Positions 46,535 to 56,488 are shown, counted from the stretch's first letter. The stretch is 64,000 bases of DNA from Kolteria novifilia (GCA_007748055.1 CP036279.1:3410001-3474000), one strand, 5' to 3'. A program made the numbers and translations. Notes: generated by a model from the sequence alone, not told the origin.

Positions 46535-47563
46535 GTGCCGCTCTCGAAGATACTCACGCTTGGATACATGGTCCTCACGCTCTTGTCCGCCGCTCCCGAC
46601 GACGACGACAACTCTTGGGTATCGTTCCGTGGGGAAAAAGGGCCCGGTAAAGGCAAGCATATCGTCTTGGTCAGCGGAGACGAAGAGTATCGTTCCGAAG
46701 AAACCTTGCCACAACTCGCCAAAATCCTCTCGAAACATCACGGCTTCGACACGACCGTCCTCTTCGCCGTCGACGAGGACGGGACGATCAACCCGATGCG
46801 ACGCGACAACATTCCCGGACTCGAGAAACTCGACGATGCTGACCTCATGATCATCTTCACGCGCTTTCGCGAGTTGCCCGACGAGCAGATGAAGCACATC
46901 GTCGACTACGTCGAGTCGGGTCGGCCAATCGTCGGGCTACGTACCGCGACCCACGCGTTCAACAAGGGGAAGAGTTCGACCTACGACGACTACACCTGGC
47001 GAAGCAAGAAATGGGATGGAGGCTTCGGCAGACAAGTTCTCGGCGAAACCTGGATCTCCCATCACGGCAAGCACGGCAAGGAGAGCACTCGCGGTATCGT
47101 CGTTCCCGATCAAGCCAGCCATCCGATCTTGAGGGGGATCAAGGACGGCGATATCTGGGGCCCGACCGACGTCTATGGGGTAAGGCTGCCCTTGCCGGAA
47201 GACAGTCAGCCGCTAGTGCTCGGGCAAGTCTTGACCGGAATGAGCCCGAACGATGAGCCCGTCGACGGGAAGAAGAACGACCCGATGATGCCGATCGCTT
47301 GGACGAAGAGCTATTCCGCGAAACCGGGGGCGTCGAAGGGGCGCGTCTTCACCACGACGATGGGCGCTTCGCAAGACTTTCAAAGTGAGGGTCTTCGGCG
47401 GCTGCTCGTCAATGCATGCTACTGGGGCCTCGGGATGGAGGAGGCGATTCCCAAAGCGTCCGAAGTGACGATCGTCGGCGAGTACGATCCGCTGCCGTTC
47501 AAGTCGGGAGGGCACAAGAAGGGAGTGCGTCCTTCAGACCATAAGGTAGGCCTTTCTCGCTGA
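46535..47563 (+). CDS. ThuA-domain protein
   Basis: About 342 residues from GTG 46535, where AAGGA lies seven bases upstream; ATG 46490 is the longer option. A short signal (ILTLGYMVLTLLSA) suggests export. The ThuA-like class I glutamine-amidotransferase fold is seen in KHIVLVSGDEEYRSEETLPQLAKIL, VLFAVDEDGTINP, LMIIFTRFRELPDEQMKHI, GLRTATHAF, GRVFTTTMGASQDF and LRRLLVNACYWGLG. ThuA-type proteins are common in planctomycete sugar and alcohol catabolism with exported oxidoreductases; the role here is unknown. The catalytic Cys of amidotransferases is not present. Confidence 0.88.
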   Translation: MPLSKILTLGYMVLTLLSAAPDDDDNSWVSFRGEKGPGKGKHIVLVSGDEEYRSEETLPQLAKILSKHHGFDTTVLFAVDEDGTINPMRRDNIPGLEKLDDADLMIIFTRFRELPDEQMKHIVDYVESGRPIVGLRTATHAFNKGKSSTYDDYTWRSKKWDGGFGRQVLGETWISHHGKHGKESTRGIVVPDQASHPILRGIKDGDIWGPTDVYGVRLPLPEDSQPLVLGQVLTGMSPNDEPVDGKKNDPMMPIAWTKSYSAKPGASKGRVFTTTMGASQDFQSEGLRRLLVNACYWGLGMEEAIPKASEVTIVGEYDPLPFKSGGHKKGVRPSDHKVGLSR

Positions 47564-47656
47564 AATTGAACTTGTCAGTACGGCGGCAATCAAGAAGATA
47601 GTCGCTTCTATTGTTGAACGATAAAGGTACTCCGCTTCGAACAGATTGCTTTATTG

Positions 47657-48880
47657 ATGCTCCCTTCGCTTTGCCCGAACGCGTTGTTTTTTACCGGTGC
47701 GGTGGTGCTCCCGGACAAGATTCTTCGGGATGGCGCCGTTCTGTGCCGCGATGGACGAATCCAGGCCGTCGGACGCAGTTCGGACATCACGGTCCCACGC
47801 GGGGCGATCATCATTGATGTGGAAGATGGCTACATCTCTCCCGGATTCGTCGATTTGCACGTTCACGGCGGCGATGGAGCCGACTTCATGGACGCCACCG
47901 AAGAGTCCGTGAGGAAGGTCATCTCGTCGCATGCCCGACACGGGACCACCACGCTCTTTCCCACGAGTACCACCGGTTCGCGCGAGCAGATCGAAGCGAT
48001 GCTCGGTGCCTGTCGGGACGTTCGCGACTCCTGGGTTCCCGAATCCGGCGCCCGCATCGCCGGGGTCCACTACTACGGGCCCTATTTCGCTCCCGAGAAG
48101 GTCGGATGCCACTCGCCCAAGGGATGCCGGGCCCCCGATCCGAGTGAATACCTCCACGCGTTCGGACTCGACATCATCAAGATCGCGACATGCGCCGCCG
48201 AGTTGCCGGGGGCGGAAGACTTCTATCGCGAGGCGAGTCGCCGCGGCTATTTCGTGACCTGCGGACATTCGAACTCGACATGGGAGGAGATGCAGCGTGG
48301 CTTTGAACTGGGGCTGCGCCACGTCGATCACTTCTGGTGCGTCATGAGTACCGTCGACAGCCTCAAGGCCCGGTTCGGCACGCCGATGCGCGCGGGGATG
48401 GAGCAGTTCGTCTTGGCGAATTGGGAGATGAGCACGGAGGTGATCGCCGACGGGTGTCATCTTTCGCCCACGCTGTTGGCATTCGCCTACCGGATGAAGG
48501 GGCCACGCCGGCTCTGTCTCGTCACCGATTCCAGTCGAGCGATGGACATGCCGCCGGGCGACTACCGCTTTGGGTCACAGGAAGATGGACCCATCTTTCG
48601 CAGCGATGGTGAAGTCGGCTTTGTTCCCGACGAGGGGCGACGGCGATTGGCGAGCTCCATTGCCGGCATGGACCGAATGGTTCGCAACATGCAAGCGGCG
48701 ACGGGGGCGTCGGTTGAGAGCGTGATCCGGATGGCGAGCCTGACGCCCGCGGAACGTGCCGGGATCGCGAACGACGTCGGCAGCCTCGCGCAGAACAAAT
48801 TCGCCGACGTTCTTATCCTATCCCGCGAGCTACGCGTCCAGCGAGTCTTCGTCGCCGGGGTCGAAGCTCCAATTCCCTAG
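47657..48880 (+). CDS. nagA: N-acetylglucosamine-6-phosphate deacetylase
   Basis: 407 residues. Amidohydrolase that removes acetate from GlcNAc-6-P in amino sugar and cell wall recycling. The motifs are PGFVDLHVHGGDGADFMDATEE (HxH-like position), GVHYYGPYFAPEKVGCHSPKG (the usual HLEGPF segment is altered to HYYGPYF), VTCGHSNSTWEEM, RHVDHFW, and LCLVTDSSRAM (catalytic Asp in TDS). ATG 47657 is one codon after a TTG that could also start. Altered Zn-site residues mean substrate choice may differ. The stop codon TAG is the start of a family 2 repeat. Confidence 0.85.
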   Translation: MLPSLCPNALFFTGAVVLPDKILRDGAVLCRDGRIQAVGRSSDITVPRGAIIIDVEDGYISPGFVDLHVHGGDGADFMDATEESVRKVISSHARHGTTTLFPTSTTGSREQIEAMLGACRDVRDSWVPESGARIAGVHYYGPYFAPEKVGCHSPKGCRAPDPSEYLHAFGLDIIKIATCAAELPGAEDFYREASRRGYFVTCGHSNSTWEEMQRGFELGLRHVDHFWCVMSTVDSLKARFGTPMRAGMEQFVLANWEMSTEVIADGCHLSPTLLAFAYRMKGPRRLCLVTDSSRAMDMPPGDYRFGSQEDGPIFRSDGEVGFVPDEGRRRLASSIAGMDRMVRNMQAATGASVESVIRMASLTPAERAGIANDVGSLAQNKFADVLILSRELRVQRVFVAGVEAPIP

Positions 48881-48950
48881 CTCCAGTCTACGTCCAAGAA
48901 CCAACTTTCGGATGCCACTGGCCGCTCTTCAGCCAGTCAGATCGAGATGC
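48877..48950 (+). repeat. Dispersed repeat family 2, copy C
   Basis: Begins with the CTAG that holds the nagA stop (48877-48880). It contains TTTCGGATGCCACTGGCC-GCTCTT-CAGCCAGTCAGATCG, matching the core of copy A. The flanks are diverged. Confidence 0.55.
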
Positions 48951-48987
48951 GTTACCACCAGCGCGAATTTCGACGTTCGACGGTGGC

Positions 48988-50556
48988 TTAGTGGATGCCC
49001 GACAAGCTGAAGTCGGCGACGTCTCCCGTCATGATGTCGGCGGCGATCCGCTTCATTCCCGTTCGATCGAACTTTCCGGTGACGGTGCGGGGCAGGTCGT
49101 CGACGAGTTCGAAGTGCACCGGAATCTTGTAGGTCGCGAGCGTCTTGGAGAGAAATGGCTCTAACGCCAGTCCCTGGATCGTGGCACCGGGTGATCTCAC
49201 CGCGACGAATGCCACCGGGACCTCGCCGTCCTTTTCGTGCGGCGCGCCGACGACGACGCTTGCCCTGACGCCCGGATGGCGATCGATCGCATCTTCCACT
49301 TCCTTGGGAGCGAGGTTTGAGCCCCGCCGAATGATGATGTGCTTGCTCCGGCCGACGAACCAAAGATAGCCGTCCTCGTCCCGACGAGCCAGGTCGCCCG
49401 TGTGGAACCAGCCGTCACGGAACGCCTCGTTGGTCGCGGTCGCGTTGTTCCAGTACCCGGTGATCAGTCCGGAGCTTCGGATCACGATCTCTCCGACCTG
49501 GCCCGTGCTTCGGTCGCGACCTTCATCGTCGATAATCCGCATCTGGACGCCCGCGGAGGGACGTCCCATCGAGCCTTCGCGGACTCGCCCCACGGCCGGA
49601 TTGTTGGAGTAGAGTCCGCATTCGGTCATCCCCGCTTGTTCGGTCAGTCGAATTCCCGCGGCCGCGCGGAAGCGACGGTGTAAGTGGTCGGGAACCTTGT
49701 CGCCTCCGATGCCCACGTACTCAAGCGAGGGGAGGGGACGCGGGTTCTTCTCGAGGTGGTCGACGAAATCGACGGCATCGCTGGCCAGGAAATTGGTGAT
49801 GCTGATTTTCCGCGACGCGATCAAATCGACCATCTGTTCGGGGGAGGGCTTCATCGCCAACGTCGCGGAGGCCCCCGACATCAACGTGGGGAGCAACTGC
49901 CAAACGAGGCCTCCGACGTAGCAGATCGGCAGCGACACCAGCATTCGCTGGTCGCCGCGAACGAACTCTTCATCCGCGATTAGGCTCGCCATCGCGGAGA
50001 GACTTCGGTGCGTGTGGACCGCGGCCTTGGGATTGCCGGTCGACCCCGATGTGAAGAGGATCAGAGCGGGCTGATCGAGATTGTCGACCACGTCCGCCGG
50101 TTCGGCACGCCCGGTAGACAGCAGCTCGGTGAAGGGACGCGTCCACGTCGGCGCGACGCGCGGGTCGCCAACCATGTAAACGTCGGAGAGCGCTGGGCCC
50201 TCACGGTCCAGCGGGGGAAGCGCGCGCTGAAACTTGGTGTGACCGATCAAGACCGACGCACCGCTGTGCCGGAGAGCGAAGGTGACCTCCGAGGAGGTGT
50301 AGCGATGATTGATGGGGACGGCGATCGCGTTGAGCTTGAAACACGCCAAGTAGGTGAGGACAAACTCCGGACAGTTGGGCATGAAAAGGGCGACCCGAGT
50401 TCCGGGACCGACCCCGCGCTTGCGAAGTCCACTTGCGAGTCGGTTGGAAGCCTCCTCGAGCTCTTGATACGTCCAGTCGGATCCTTCGTGCCACACGGCG
50501 GTCTTGTGGGGCCAGCGTCTCAGGGCGTTGTCGATGACATATCGCAAATGAAACAT
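48988..50556 (-). CDS. Acyl-CoA synthetase (AMP-forming)
   Basis: 522 residues. ANL-superfamily adenylating enzyme, likely activating a fatty or aromatic acid with CoA. The A3 phosphate loop is LILFTSGSTGNPKAAVHTH. Then come the AMP-binding stretch NNPAVGRVREGSMGRPSAGV and the hinge-region GWFHTGDLARRDEDGYLWFVGRSKHII. VEDAIDRHPGVRASVVVG follows, and the catalytic Lys is in RTVTGKFDRTG near the C-terminus. It has no carrier-protein or reductase domain. No obvious operon partners, and the substrate cannot be assigned. Confidence 0.92.
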   Translation of the reverse strand: MFHLRYVIDNALRRWPHKTAVWHEGSDWTYQELEEASNRLASGLRKRGVGPGTRVALFMPNCPEFVLTYLACFKLNAIAVPINHRYTSSEVTFALRHSGASVLIGHTKFQRALPPLDREGPALSDVYMVGDPRVAPTWTRPFTELLSTGRAEPADVVDNLDQPALILFTSGSTGNPKAAVHTHRSLSAMASLIADEEFVRGDQRMLVSLPICYVGGLVWQLLPTLMSGASATLAMKPSPEQMVDLIASRKISITNFLASDAVDFVDHLEKNPRPLPSLEYVGIGGDKVPDHLHRRFRAAAGIRLTEQAGMTECGLYSNNPAVGRVREGSMGRPSAGVQMRIIDDEGRDRSTGQVGEIVIRSSGLITGYWNNATATNEAFRDGWFHTGDLARRDEDGYLWFVGRSKHIIIRRGSNLAPKEVEDAIDRHPGVRASVVVGAPHEKDGEVPVAFVAVRSPGATIQGLALEPFLSKTLATYKIPVHFELVDDLPRTVTGKFDRTGMKRIAADIMTGDVADFSLSGIH

Positions 50557-50831
50557 GGCTCTTCCCTCCCGGAAGGGATCGGTGCGTTTTCGTCAACAGT
50601 TGATACGTGAATGTTGGCCCTCAGCGATAAGGGGGACGACGGTTCTTCGGGACGGGACGCTCGCGGTGGTCAATGGAAGCCTGCGGAGTCGGTTCACGAT
50701 CGCTTCCGACGTCGGGGGAGGTTGTTCAACTCGCCTTGCGTGGGTCATCCTCCCTTGTGGAATCGTCGGCCGGCTCGTACATCTACTTGAGCGGGGGCCA
50801 TTCGGCCGCTGCAATGAGTTGCGGGAATGCA

Positions 50832-52643
50832 ATGTTTCATGTCAGGGTCCTGGGACCGAGGGAACAGCGAGAGTTCCTCCACGATGGGAACCAACTCGAG
50901 TTTGGGCGCGCCGGCGTTACCAGTGGACTGACCCGCTGCGTTCTCCAGGATCCCTTCGTCTCGCGCGATCATTTGCGATTGGAAGATGTCGGATCCGGCC
51001 GTGTCATCGCCACCAACCTCAGCAAACGCAACATCGTTCGCGTCACCGGCGACGAACCGATCGGCGTCGGAGAGGAGCGGACGCTCGCGATGCCGGTCGA
51101 ATTGACGATTGGCGAAACGCTCGTCACTCTTTCGATTCATCACAGCGACCGAAGTGAACCCGATCAAACGCTCGGGGTCGGTGAACTCGAGGCAGATGAT
51201 CACGACGAACGCCATCTCGCGACGATTCACGAGCCGATCCAGTTTCGCTACGACTACAGTGGTAACTCCCTAATCGAGCTGCGCGAGTCGATTTCCCCCG
51301 ATCTGCTCACGCAGTGGTTCGAGACGGTCCTCTCGGTCCAGCAGGCCGCGGCCACCTCGAACGAGTTCTACGCGCGCACCGCTCGGGCGTTGGTCGAATT
51401 GGTGGGACTCGATCGCGGCCTCGTGCTGCTCCGAGAAGGTGAAGGCTGGAAAATCGTCGCTCGCTTCGGTCCCGAGGCGTTCGGCAAGGAATATAGCGGT
51501 CGCGTGGTGCGCTCGGTCGTCGAGGAGAAGCGGACGTTCTATGATCGGTTCGAGACCGATAGCCAGAGTGCGAGCCTCGTCAGCATCGAAGCGGTGGTCG
51601 CGTCCCCAGTGTTCGGCGCCGAGCACGAGGTCTCCGGCATCGTCTACGGTTCGCGCTCCTTCCGGCCGGACCTCGTCGGCGACCCCATCACCGAGTTGGA
51701 AGCCCGGATCGTGCAGCTTCTCGCGGCGAGTGTGGGCACCGGTCGCTCGCGGATGGATCACCAGCAAAAAGCGCTCGAGTCACGGGAACGGTTTGCTCGC
51801 TTTTTCTCGCCAGAACTGGCCGAGGAGCTCGAACGCGACCCCCACATGCTCGATGGACAAGAGCGTGAGGTGACGATCCTCTTTCTTGACCTCAGGGGAT
51901 TCTCGCGACTCTCGGAACGCCTCAACCCTCACGACTTGTACCGTCTCGCCGAAGACTACATGGATGCCTTCACCCAGCGGGTGATCGAGCAGGGCGGCGT
52001 CGTCGTCGACTACGCGGGCGATGGGGCCCTGGCGATGTGGAACGCCCCCAAGCCGCAGGAGGGCCATCCCGACTTCGCTTGCCGGGCGGCGCTCGAAATG
52101 ATCGGCGACTTGCCAGAACTCAATGAGCGGTGGAACGAGGTGACCGGACGGCCGCTGGGGCTCGGGATCGGCATCAACACCGGGCCGTCCCTCGTCGGCA
52201 ACGCCGGGTCTCGGACAAGGCTGAAGTACGGACCTCGCGGGCATACCGTCAATCTCTGTAGCAGGATCGAAGGGGCGACCAAACACCTCGGCGTTCCCGT
52301 CATCGTCAGCGGTTTCACCAAGCAGAAACTCGACGGCGCCTTCCCGACACGGCGACTCTGCCGGGTGCGTGTCGTCGGCCTCGAGGAACCGGTCGAACTC
52401 TTTGAACTTTACTGCGACGGCTCGAACGGCCGTTGGACGACGCTGCGCGATACGTACGAGACGGCGCTACGCCACTACGAGAACGGCGAATGGGAGAAGA
52501 CGGTTCACGCTCTCTATCCCGCCATCATGACCCCGGAAGGTCATCAGGACAAACCGACGCTCCTTCTTCTCGGTCATGCCATCAGTTGTCTCAATACGCC
52601 ACCCAAGGAGTTCGACCCGGTCTTCGAGCTGACGTCGAAGTAG
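50832..52643 (+). CDS. FHA-GAF-class III nucleotide cyclase
   Basis: 603 residues from ATG 50832 (open to 50673). Domain order: FHA at ~7-108 (FGRAGVTSG, DPFVSRDHLRLE, phosphothreonine binding), GAF at ~165-305 (ARALVELVGLDRGLVLLREG..., VASPVFGAEHEVSGIVYGS), then a class III adenylate/guanylate cyclase at ~345-525. The metal-binding Asp residues are in LFLDLRGFSRLSE and YAGDGALAMW. A short helical tail follows. At the specificity position, where adenylate cyclases have GDTVN, this has GHTVN, so the product (cAMP or cGMP) should be measured. It would join phospho-signals and small ligands to second-messenger output. Confidence 0.9.
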   Translation: MFHVRVLGPREQREFLHDGNQLEFGRAGVTSGLTRCVLQDPFVSRDHLRLEDVGSGRVIATNLSKRNIVRVTGDEPIGVGEERTLAMPVELTIGETLVTLSIHHSDRSEPDQTLGVGELEADDHDERHLATIHEPIQFRYDYSGNSLIELRESISPDLLTQWFETVLSVQQAAATSNEFYARTARALVELVGLDRGLVLLREGEGWKIVARFGPEAFGKEYSGRVVRSVVEEKRTFYDRFETDSQSASLVSIEAVVASPVFGAEHEVSGIVYGSRSFRPDLVGDPITELEARIVQLLAASVGTGRSRMDHQQKALESRERFARFFSPELAEELERDPHMLDGQEREVTILFLDLRGFSRLSERLNPHDLYRLAEDYMDAFTQRVIEQGGVVVDYAGDGALAMWNAPKPQEGHPDFACRAALEMIGDLPELNERWNEVTGRPLGLGIGINTGPSLVGNAGSRTRLKYGPRGHTVNLCSRIEGATKHLGVPVIVSGFTKQKLDGAFPTRRLCRVRVVGLEEPVELFELYCDGSNGRWTTLRDTYETALRHYENGEWEKTVHALYPAIMTPEGHQDKPTLLLLGHAISCLNTPPKEFDPVFELTSK

Positions 52644-52793
52644 CGGTCGCGCCATCGGCCCAGCCCATGGCCGCGGTCGGCATTCTCGCTTGCATTTGTC
52701 GGTTGCTTGGGGGAAGCTAGACGATCCAAGCGACACGCTGACGTCATCCTCTGACGTCTGAACCGATTCCACACGTTGAAGGTGAAAGCGACG

Positions 52794-54236
52794 ATGCCCA
52801 AGCAAACCCGCCGGGTCTTTCTCTCTCAAGCCGCCGCCCTCGGGGCCGCCGCGACACTTCCCATTGGAAGCCTTCGTGCGGCGAACGCGAATGACGAAAT
52901 TGGACTGGGCTTCATCAGTTGCGGGGGACGCGCTCGCAATCTCATGAGCGCCTTTTCAGGGGTGAAAGGTGCCAACATTGTCGGCTTGTGCGATCCGGAT
53001 GAGAGCCGCGTCGCCAGCGCGAAGAAGAAGTATCCCCAAGCGACCGGCTACTCCGACCTTCGCGACCTGATCGACGCGAAGGATGTCGACGCCGTCGTCA
53101 TCGCGACGTGCAATCACTGGCACTGTCTGGCGGCGATCTGGGCGATGCAGGCCGGTAAGGACGTCTACGTCGAGAAGCCCCTTTCGCACAGTCAATGGGA
53201 GGGCTTGCAGACCGTCGCGGCCGCCCGCAAGTACGACCGCATTTGCCAGATCGGGACCCAGCAACGCTCCGATCCGATGCAGGATGAGATCAAAGCGTTT
53301 CTCCACCAGGACAAGAAGCTCGGCGATCTCCAAGTCGTTCGCGTCAATCGCTACGGCGTCCGGCCCGCGATCGGCAAACGCTCGACGCCGTTGGAGATTC
53401 CCGAGACGGTCAACTACGACCTGTGGCTCGGACCGGCGCGGGACGAGCCGCTCTTTCGCGACAAGCTCCACTATGACTGGCACTGGGATTGGAACACCGG
53501 TTCCGGGGAGATGGGCAACTGGGGCGTCCACGTCCTCGACGATGTGCGCAACAACGTCTTCCAGGATCGGGTTAAGCTTCCCAAGAAGATCATCGGTGGT
53601 GGCGGCCGCGTCGTCTATGGTGATGCCGGCAACACGCCCAATGTTCACTTCACCTACTTCGACACCGACGACATTCCCGTCGTCATTGGCTTGTCGAACT
53701 TGCCGGCCAAACCGGGCGCCAAGGGGAAAGCCGCCCCGCACCCCGGACCGGGCAGCGGATATGTCGTCTACTGTGAAGGTGGTCGCTTCGAGGGGCACCG
53801 CGGCGGAGCGTCGGCCTACGACGAGAACGGCAAGCTGATTCAGAAGTTCAAGGGAGATAGCGGAAAGCGTCACCAACAGAACTTCGTCGACGCGGTCCGC
53901 AAGCGCGATCGCTCGCTGCTCAATGCCGAGATCCAGGTCGGTCATGACAGTACCGGCTGGTGCAACCTGGCCAATATCGCCTACCAGAGTGGTGGGGCCT
54001 TTTCCATGGACGAGGCCAAATCGGTTTACGTGAAGCAGTGGCAGGACCTGCTCGCGGACATGCAAGCTCATCTCGGGGCCCACGATCTGACGATGGACGC
54101 CGAGGCGATCAAGATGAGCCCCATGCTCACGATGGATCCCGAGAAGGAGCAGTTCGTCGGAGCGCATGCCGACAAGGCCAACACGTTCCTCAAGCGGCAG
54201 TACCGCAAGGGATACGAAGTACCTAACCTGACGTAG
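52794..54236 (+). CDS. Tat-exported Gfo/Idh/MocA oxidoreductase
   Basis: About 480 residues. A Tat-type signal, TRRVFLSQAAALGAAATLPIG, is present (two Arg, hydrophobic core). The NAD-binding part is LGFISCGGRARNLMSAF, then VVIATCNHWHCLAAI, and the catalytic-Lys motif VEKPLSHSQ. The C-terminal domain begins LWLGPARDEP and contains HYDWHWDWNTGSGEMGNWGVHVLDD, the signature of the exported planctomycete group with His/Asp rich turn. ATG 52794 is preferred because it places the twin Arg near the start. It is followed by a DUF1080-like gene, a frequent pairing, suggesting carbohydrate turnover. Confidence 0.92.
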   Translation: MPKQTRRVFLSQAAALGAAATLPIGSLRAANANDEIGLGFISCGGRARNLMSAFSGVKGANIVGLCDPDESRVASAKKKYPQATGYSDLRDLIDAKDVDAVVIATCNHWHCLAAIWAMQAGKDVYVEKPLSHSQWEGLQTVAAARKYDRICQIGTQQRSDPMQDEIKAFLHQDKKLGDLQVVRVNRYGVRPAIGKRSTPLEIPETVNYDLWLGPARDEPLFRDKLHYDWHWDWNTGSGEMGNWGVHVLDDVRNNVFQDRVKLPKKIIGGGGRVVYGDAGNTPNVHFTYFDTDDIPVVIGLSNLPAKPGAKGKAAPHPGPGSGYVVYCEGGRFEGHRGGASAYDENGKLIQKFKGDSGKRHQQNFVDAVRKRDRSLLNAEIQVGHDSTGWCNLANIAYQSGGAFSMDEAKSVYVKQWQDLLADMQAHLGAHDLTMDAEAIKMSPMLTMDPEKEQFVGAHADKANTFLKRQYRKGYEVPNLT

Positions 54237-54322
54237 AAGCGACCTCCGCTCACTGGGAAGGCCGCCCGATCCGCGGTGGCCCTGGGGCGATTTCAAGACT
54301 GTCTAAAAGGACACAGGAACCG

Positions 54323-54988
54323 ATGCGTATTCTTCTGGCGGCATCACTTGTCACGACGTGCCTCGCGGTCACCGCGCAGGCCGCCGACCCCTCGACCTCG
54401 GACCTGCCGGTCGTCTTCGAGGACGACTTCGACAGCGGGGTTCACACCGAGAAGTGGGAATTCGTCGATCCCGGCTCGTGGGATTTGCAGGAGCACGGCA
54501 AAGGCAAGAGCCTTTCAATCACCCAGCGCAAGAGCGACTACAAACCGAAGGTTCGTAGTCCCGGTCACATCGCGCTGATGAAGGACGTCGAGGTCGGCGA
54601 CTTCGTCCTGACCTTCAAGGCGAAGAGCACCAAGGATACCGGCAATCATCGCGACTGCTGCGTCTTCTTCAACTATCAGGACCCGTCGAACTTCTACTAC
54701 GTCCATCTCGGCGCCAAGCCCGATCCGCACAGCGGCCAGATCATGATCGTCAAGGACGCTCCGCGCAAGGCGTTGACCAAGAACGAGAACCTTACGCCCT
54801 GGGATGGTGGCTGGCACGACGTCAAAGTCGTTCGCGACACGAAGTCGGGCGCCATCCAGATCTACTTCGACGACATGTCCAAGCCACACATGGAGGTCGT
54901 CGACAAGACTTTCGGCAAAGGACGTGTCGGAATCGGCTCTTTCGATGACATGAACGCCTTCGACGAGATCAAGCTGCAGGGCCGCTAA
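54323..54988 (+). CDS. Exported DUF1080/laminin-G-like protein
   Basis: 221 residues with signal peptide MRILLAASLVTTCLAVTAQA. The mature beta-sandwich, VVFEDDFDSGVHTEKWEF...LMKDVEVGDFVLTFKAKST, NHRDCCVFFNYQDPSNFYYVHLG and GRVGIGSFDDMNAFDEIKL, resembles concanavalin-like DUF1080 domains, reported as 3-keto-disaccharide hydrolases or carbohydrate-binding folds. It follows the exported oxidoreductase by 86 bp, so both likely act on the same extracellular sugar. No specific catalytic residue is certain. Confidence 0.8.
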   Translation: MRILLAASLVTTCLAVTAQAADPSTSDLPVVFEDDFDSGVHTEKWEFVDPGSWDLQEHGKGKSLSITQRKSDYKPKVRSPGHIALMKDVEVGDFVLTFKAKSTKDTGNHRDCCVFFNYQDPSNFYYVHLGAKPDPHSGQIMIVKDAPRKALTKNENLTPWDGGWHDVKVVRDTKSGAIQIYFDDMSKPHMEVVDKTFGKGRVGIGSFDDMNAFDEIKLQGR

Positions 54989-55030
54989 CAGTCCTTTCCG
55001 CGACGTGTTTGCCAACACAAGATGAAAATG

Positions 55031-55061
55031 AAAATGCCCGCGCTTCGTACGCGGGCATTTT
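55031..55061. terminator. Bidirectional intrinsic terminator
   Basis: AAAATGCCCGCG (55031-55042), loop CTTCGTA, CGCGGGCATTTT (55050-55061). G+C-rich stem ending in U runs on both strands, between the convergent DUF1080-like and sulfatase genes. Confidence 0.85.
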
Positions 55062-55087
55062 CGTGTCGTCTCTCACTCGAACGGGAA

Positions 55088-56488
55088 CTATTCGTAGGTC
55101 CACTTGAGTACCCACGGATCCTTCGTCTTGTTCTGAAACTTCTTGAGCTTTCCCTTCATTTCATCGAGCAGCGACCCGTAGGCCGGATCGTCGGCCAAGT
55201 TCTTCGACTCGTTGGGATCCTTCTCCAAGTCATAGAGTTCGAACTCCGGTCGCTGGATGTAGTCCTTGACGGATCGCTGGCCGTATTTGGCGTCGGGGCC
55301 ATCCTTCCAGACACTCTGCCAAGTCGGCGCCGCCCAGAGATCCGATGCGAAGGGGTAGGGCAGCGGGTACGCGATGTTCCAGATCAGCTTGTGCTTACGA
55401 TCGCGAACGACGCGCATCGGGTAGTACATCGTGATCTCGTGGAAGGTATGCGACGCGTTGATGTCGTCCCAGCCCTTGGGATTCTCTTTGTCGAGGATCG
55501 AGAGGAACGAACGTCCCTGGAACTTGTACTTCGTTGGCGTCGCGTTCGCGAAGTCGAGAATCGTCGGGGTGATGTCGATCCAGCTCACCATCGCGTTGCA
55601 GACGACGTCTTTCTTCTTCACGTAGGGATCGCGGACGATGCAGGGACAACGCAAGCCCGGCTCGTAGACGGTGGTCTTGCCACCGGGAAAGGCGATGCCG
55701 TGATCGGAGATGTACAGGATCAGCGTGTCGTCCCAGTGGCCGGTCTCCTTGAGGATCTCGATCAGCCGGCCGAGGCCTTGGTCGATCCGCGAGACCGACT
55801 GATAGTACTGAGCCAGTTCCGCGCGGCACTCGAGGGTGTCGGGAAGAAACGGCGGAACGATCACGTCCTTCGGGTCATAGACGACCTCTTTCACCCCTGG
55901 ATAGTCCTTGCCGTTGCCGAAGCGATTCGGCTTGCCGGGAAGATCGTCCGCGGTCCCGCCACCCCGATGGGGATCGGAGGTGCAGAAGTACAGAAAGAAG
56001 GGCTTGTCGCTCTTGGCGCCGATGAAGTCCTTGCTCTTCTCCGCCATCTCGACGGCGTTTCGGCTGTTTCCCTTCAAATACGTGTCGAAGTGATAGATCT
56101 TCTCGGGAGCGACATGGAACTTGCCGATGCTGGCGGTACGGTAGCCGGCGCTGCCCAGGAGGACCGGGAGCGACTTGACCTTATCGTAGGTCGTGAAGTG
56201 GTGATACGAGTGCATGTGGCCGTATTGGGCGTTGGCATGGTTAAAGAGCCCGGTCAGGATCACCGAACGGCTGGCGCTGCAACTAGCGGTCGTCGCGAAC
56301 GCGTAGGGAAAGAGCGTTCCCTCGGCCGCGAGCCGGTCCATGTTCGGCGTCTTGATGACCGGATTTCCGTAGCAGCCGGCATCGCATCCTTGGTCGTCGG
56401 TGACGAAAAGGATGACGTTCTTCTCCGCTCCAAGCGCGAAGCCCGTCGTGGTCGCGATTGCGACAAGTGCAAGTACGATCGTTCTCAT
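55088..56488 (-). CDS. Exported sulfatase (type I, formylglycine)
   Basis: 466 residues. The signal peptide is MRTIVLALVAIATTTGFALGA. KNVILFVTDDQGCDAGCYGNP gives the metal-binding Asp pair. The active-site C-x-A-x-R is TASCSASRSVILTG, where Cys would become formylglycine. ASIGKFHVAPEK supplies Lys/His, and LILYISDHGIAFPGGKTT the second metal site Asp-His. DINASHTFHEITMYYPMRVVRD and YDLEKDPNESKNLADDP close the fold. ATG 56488 fits the signal start. Planctomycetes use many such sulfatases to desulfate polysaccharides. No formylglycine-generating enzyme is in the window, and the gene has no operon partner. Confidence 0.93.
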   Translation of the reverse strand: MRTIVLALVAIATTTGFALGAEKNVILFVTDDQGCDAGCYGNPVIKTPNMDRLAAEGTLFPYAFATTASCSASRSVILTGLFNHANAQYGHMHSYHHFTTYDKVKSLPVLLGSAGYRTASIGKFHVAPEKIYHFDTYLKGNSRNAVEMAEKSKDFIGAKSDKPFFLYFCTSDPHRGGGTADDLPGKPNRFGNGKDYPGVKEVVYDPKDVIVPPFLPDTLECRAELAQYYQSVSRIDQGLGRLIEILKETGHWDDTLILYISDHGIAFPGGKTTVYEPGLRCPCIVRDPYVKKKDVVCNAMVSWIDITPTILDFANATPTKYKFQGRSFLSILDKENPKGWDDINASHTFHEITMYYPMRVVRDRKHKLIWNIAYPLPYPFASDLWAAPTWQSVWKDGPDAKYGQRSVKDYIQRPEFELYDLEKDPNESKNLADDPAYGSLLDEMKGKLKKFQNKTKDPWVLKWTYE

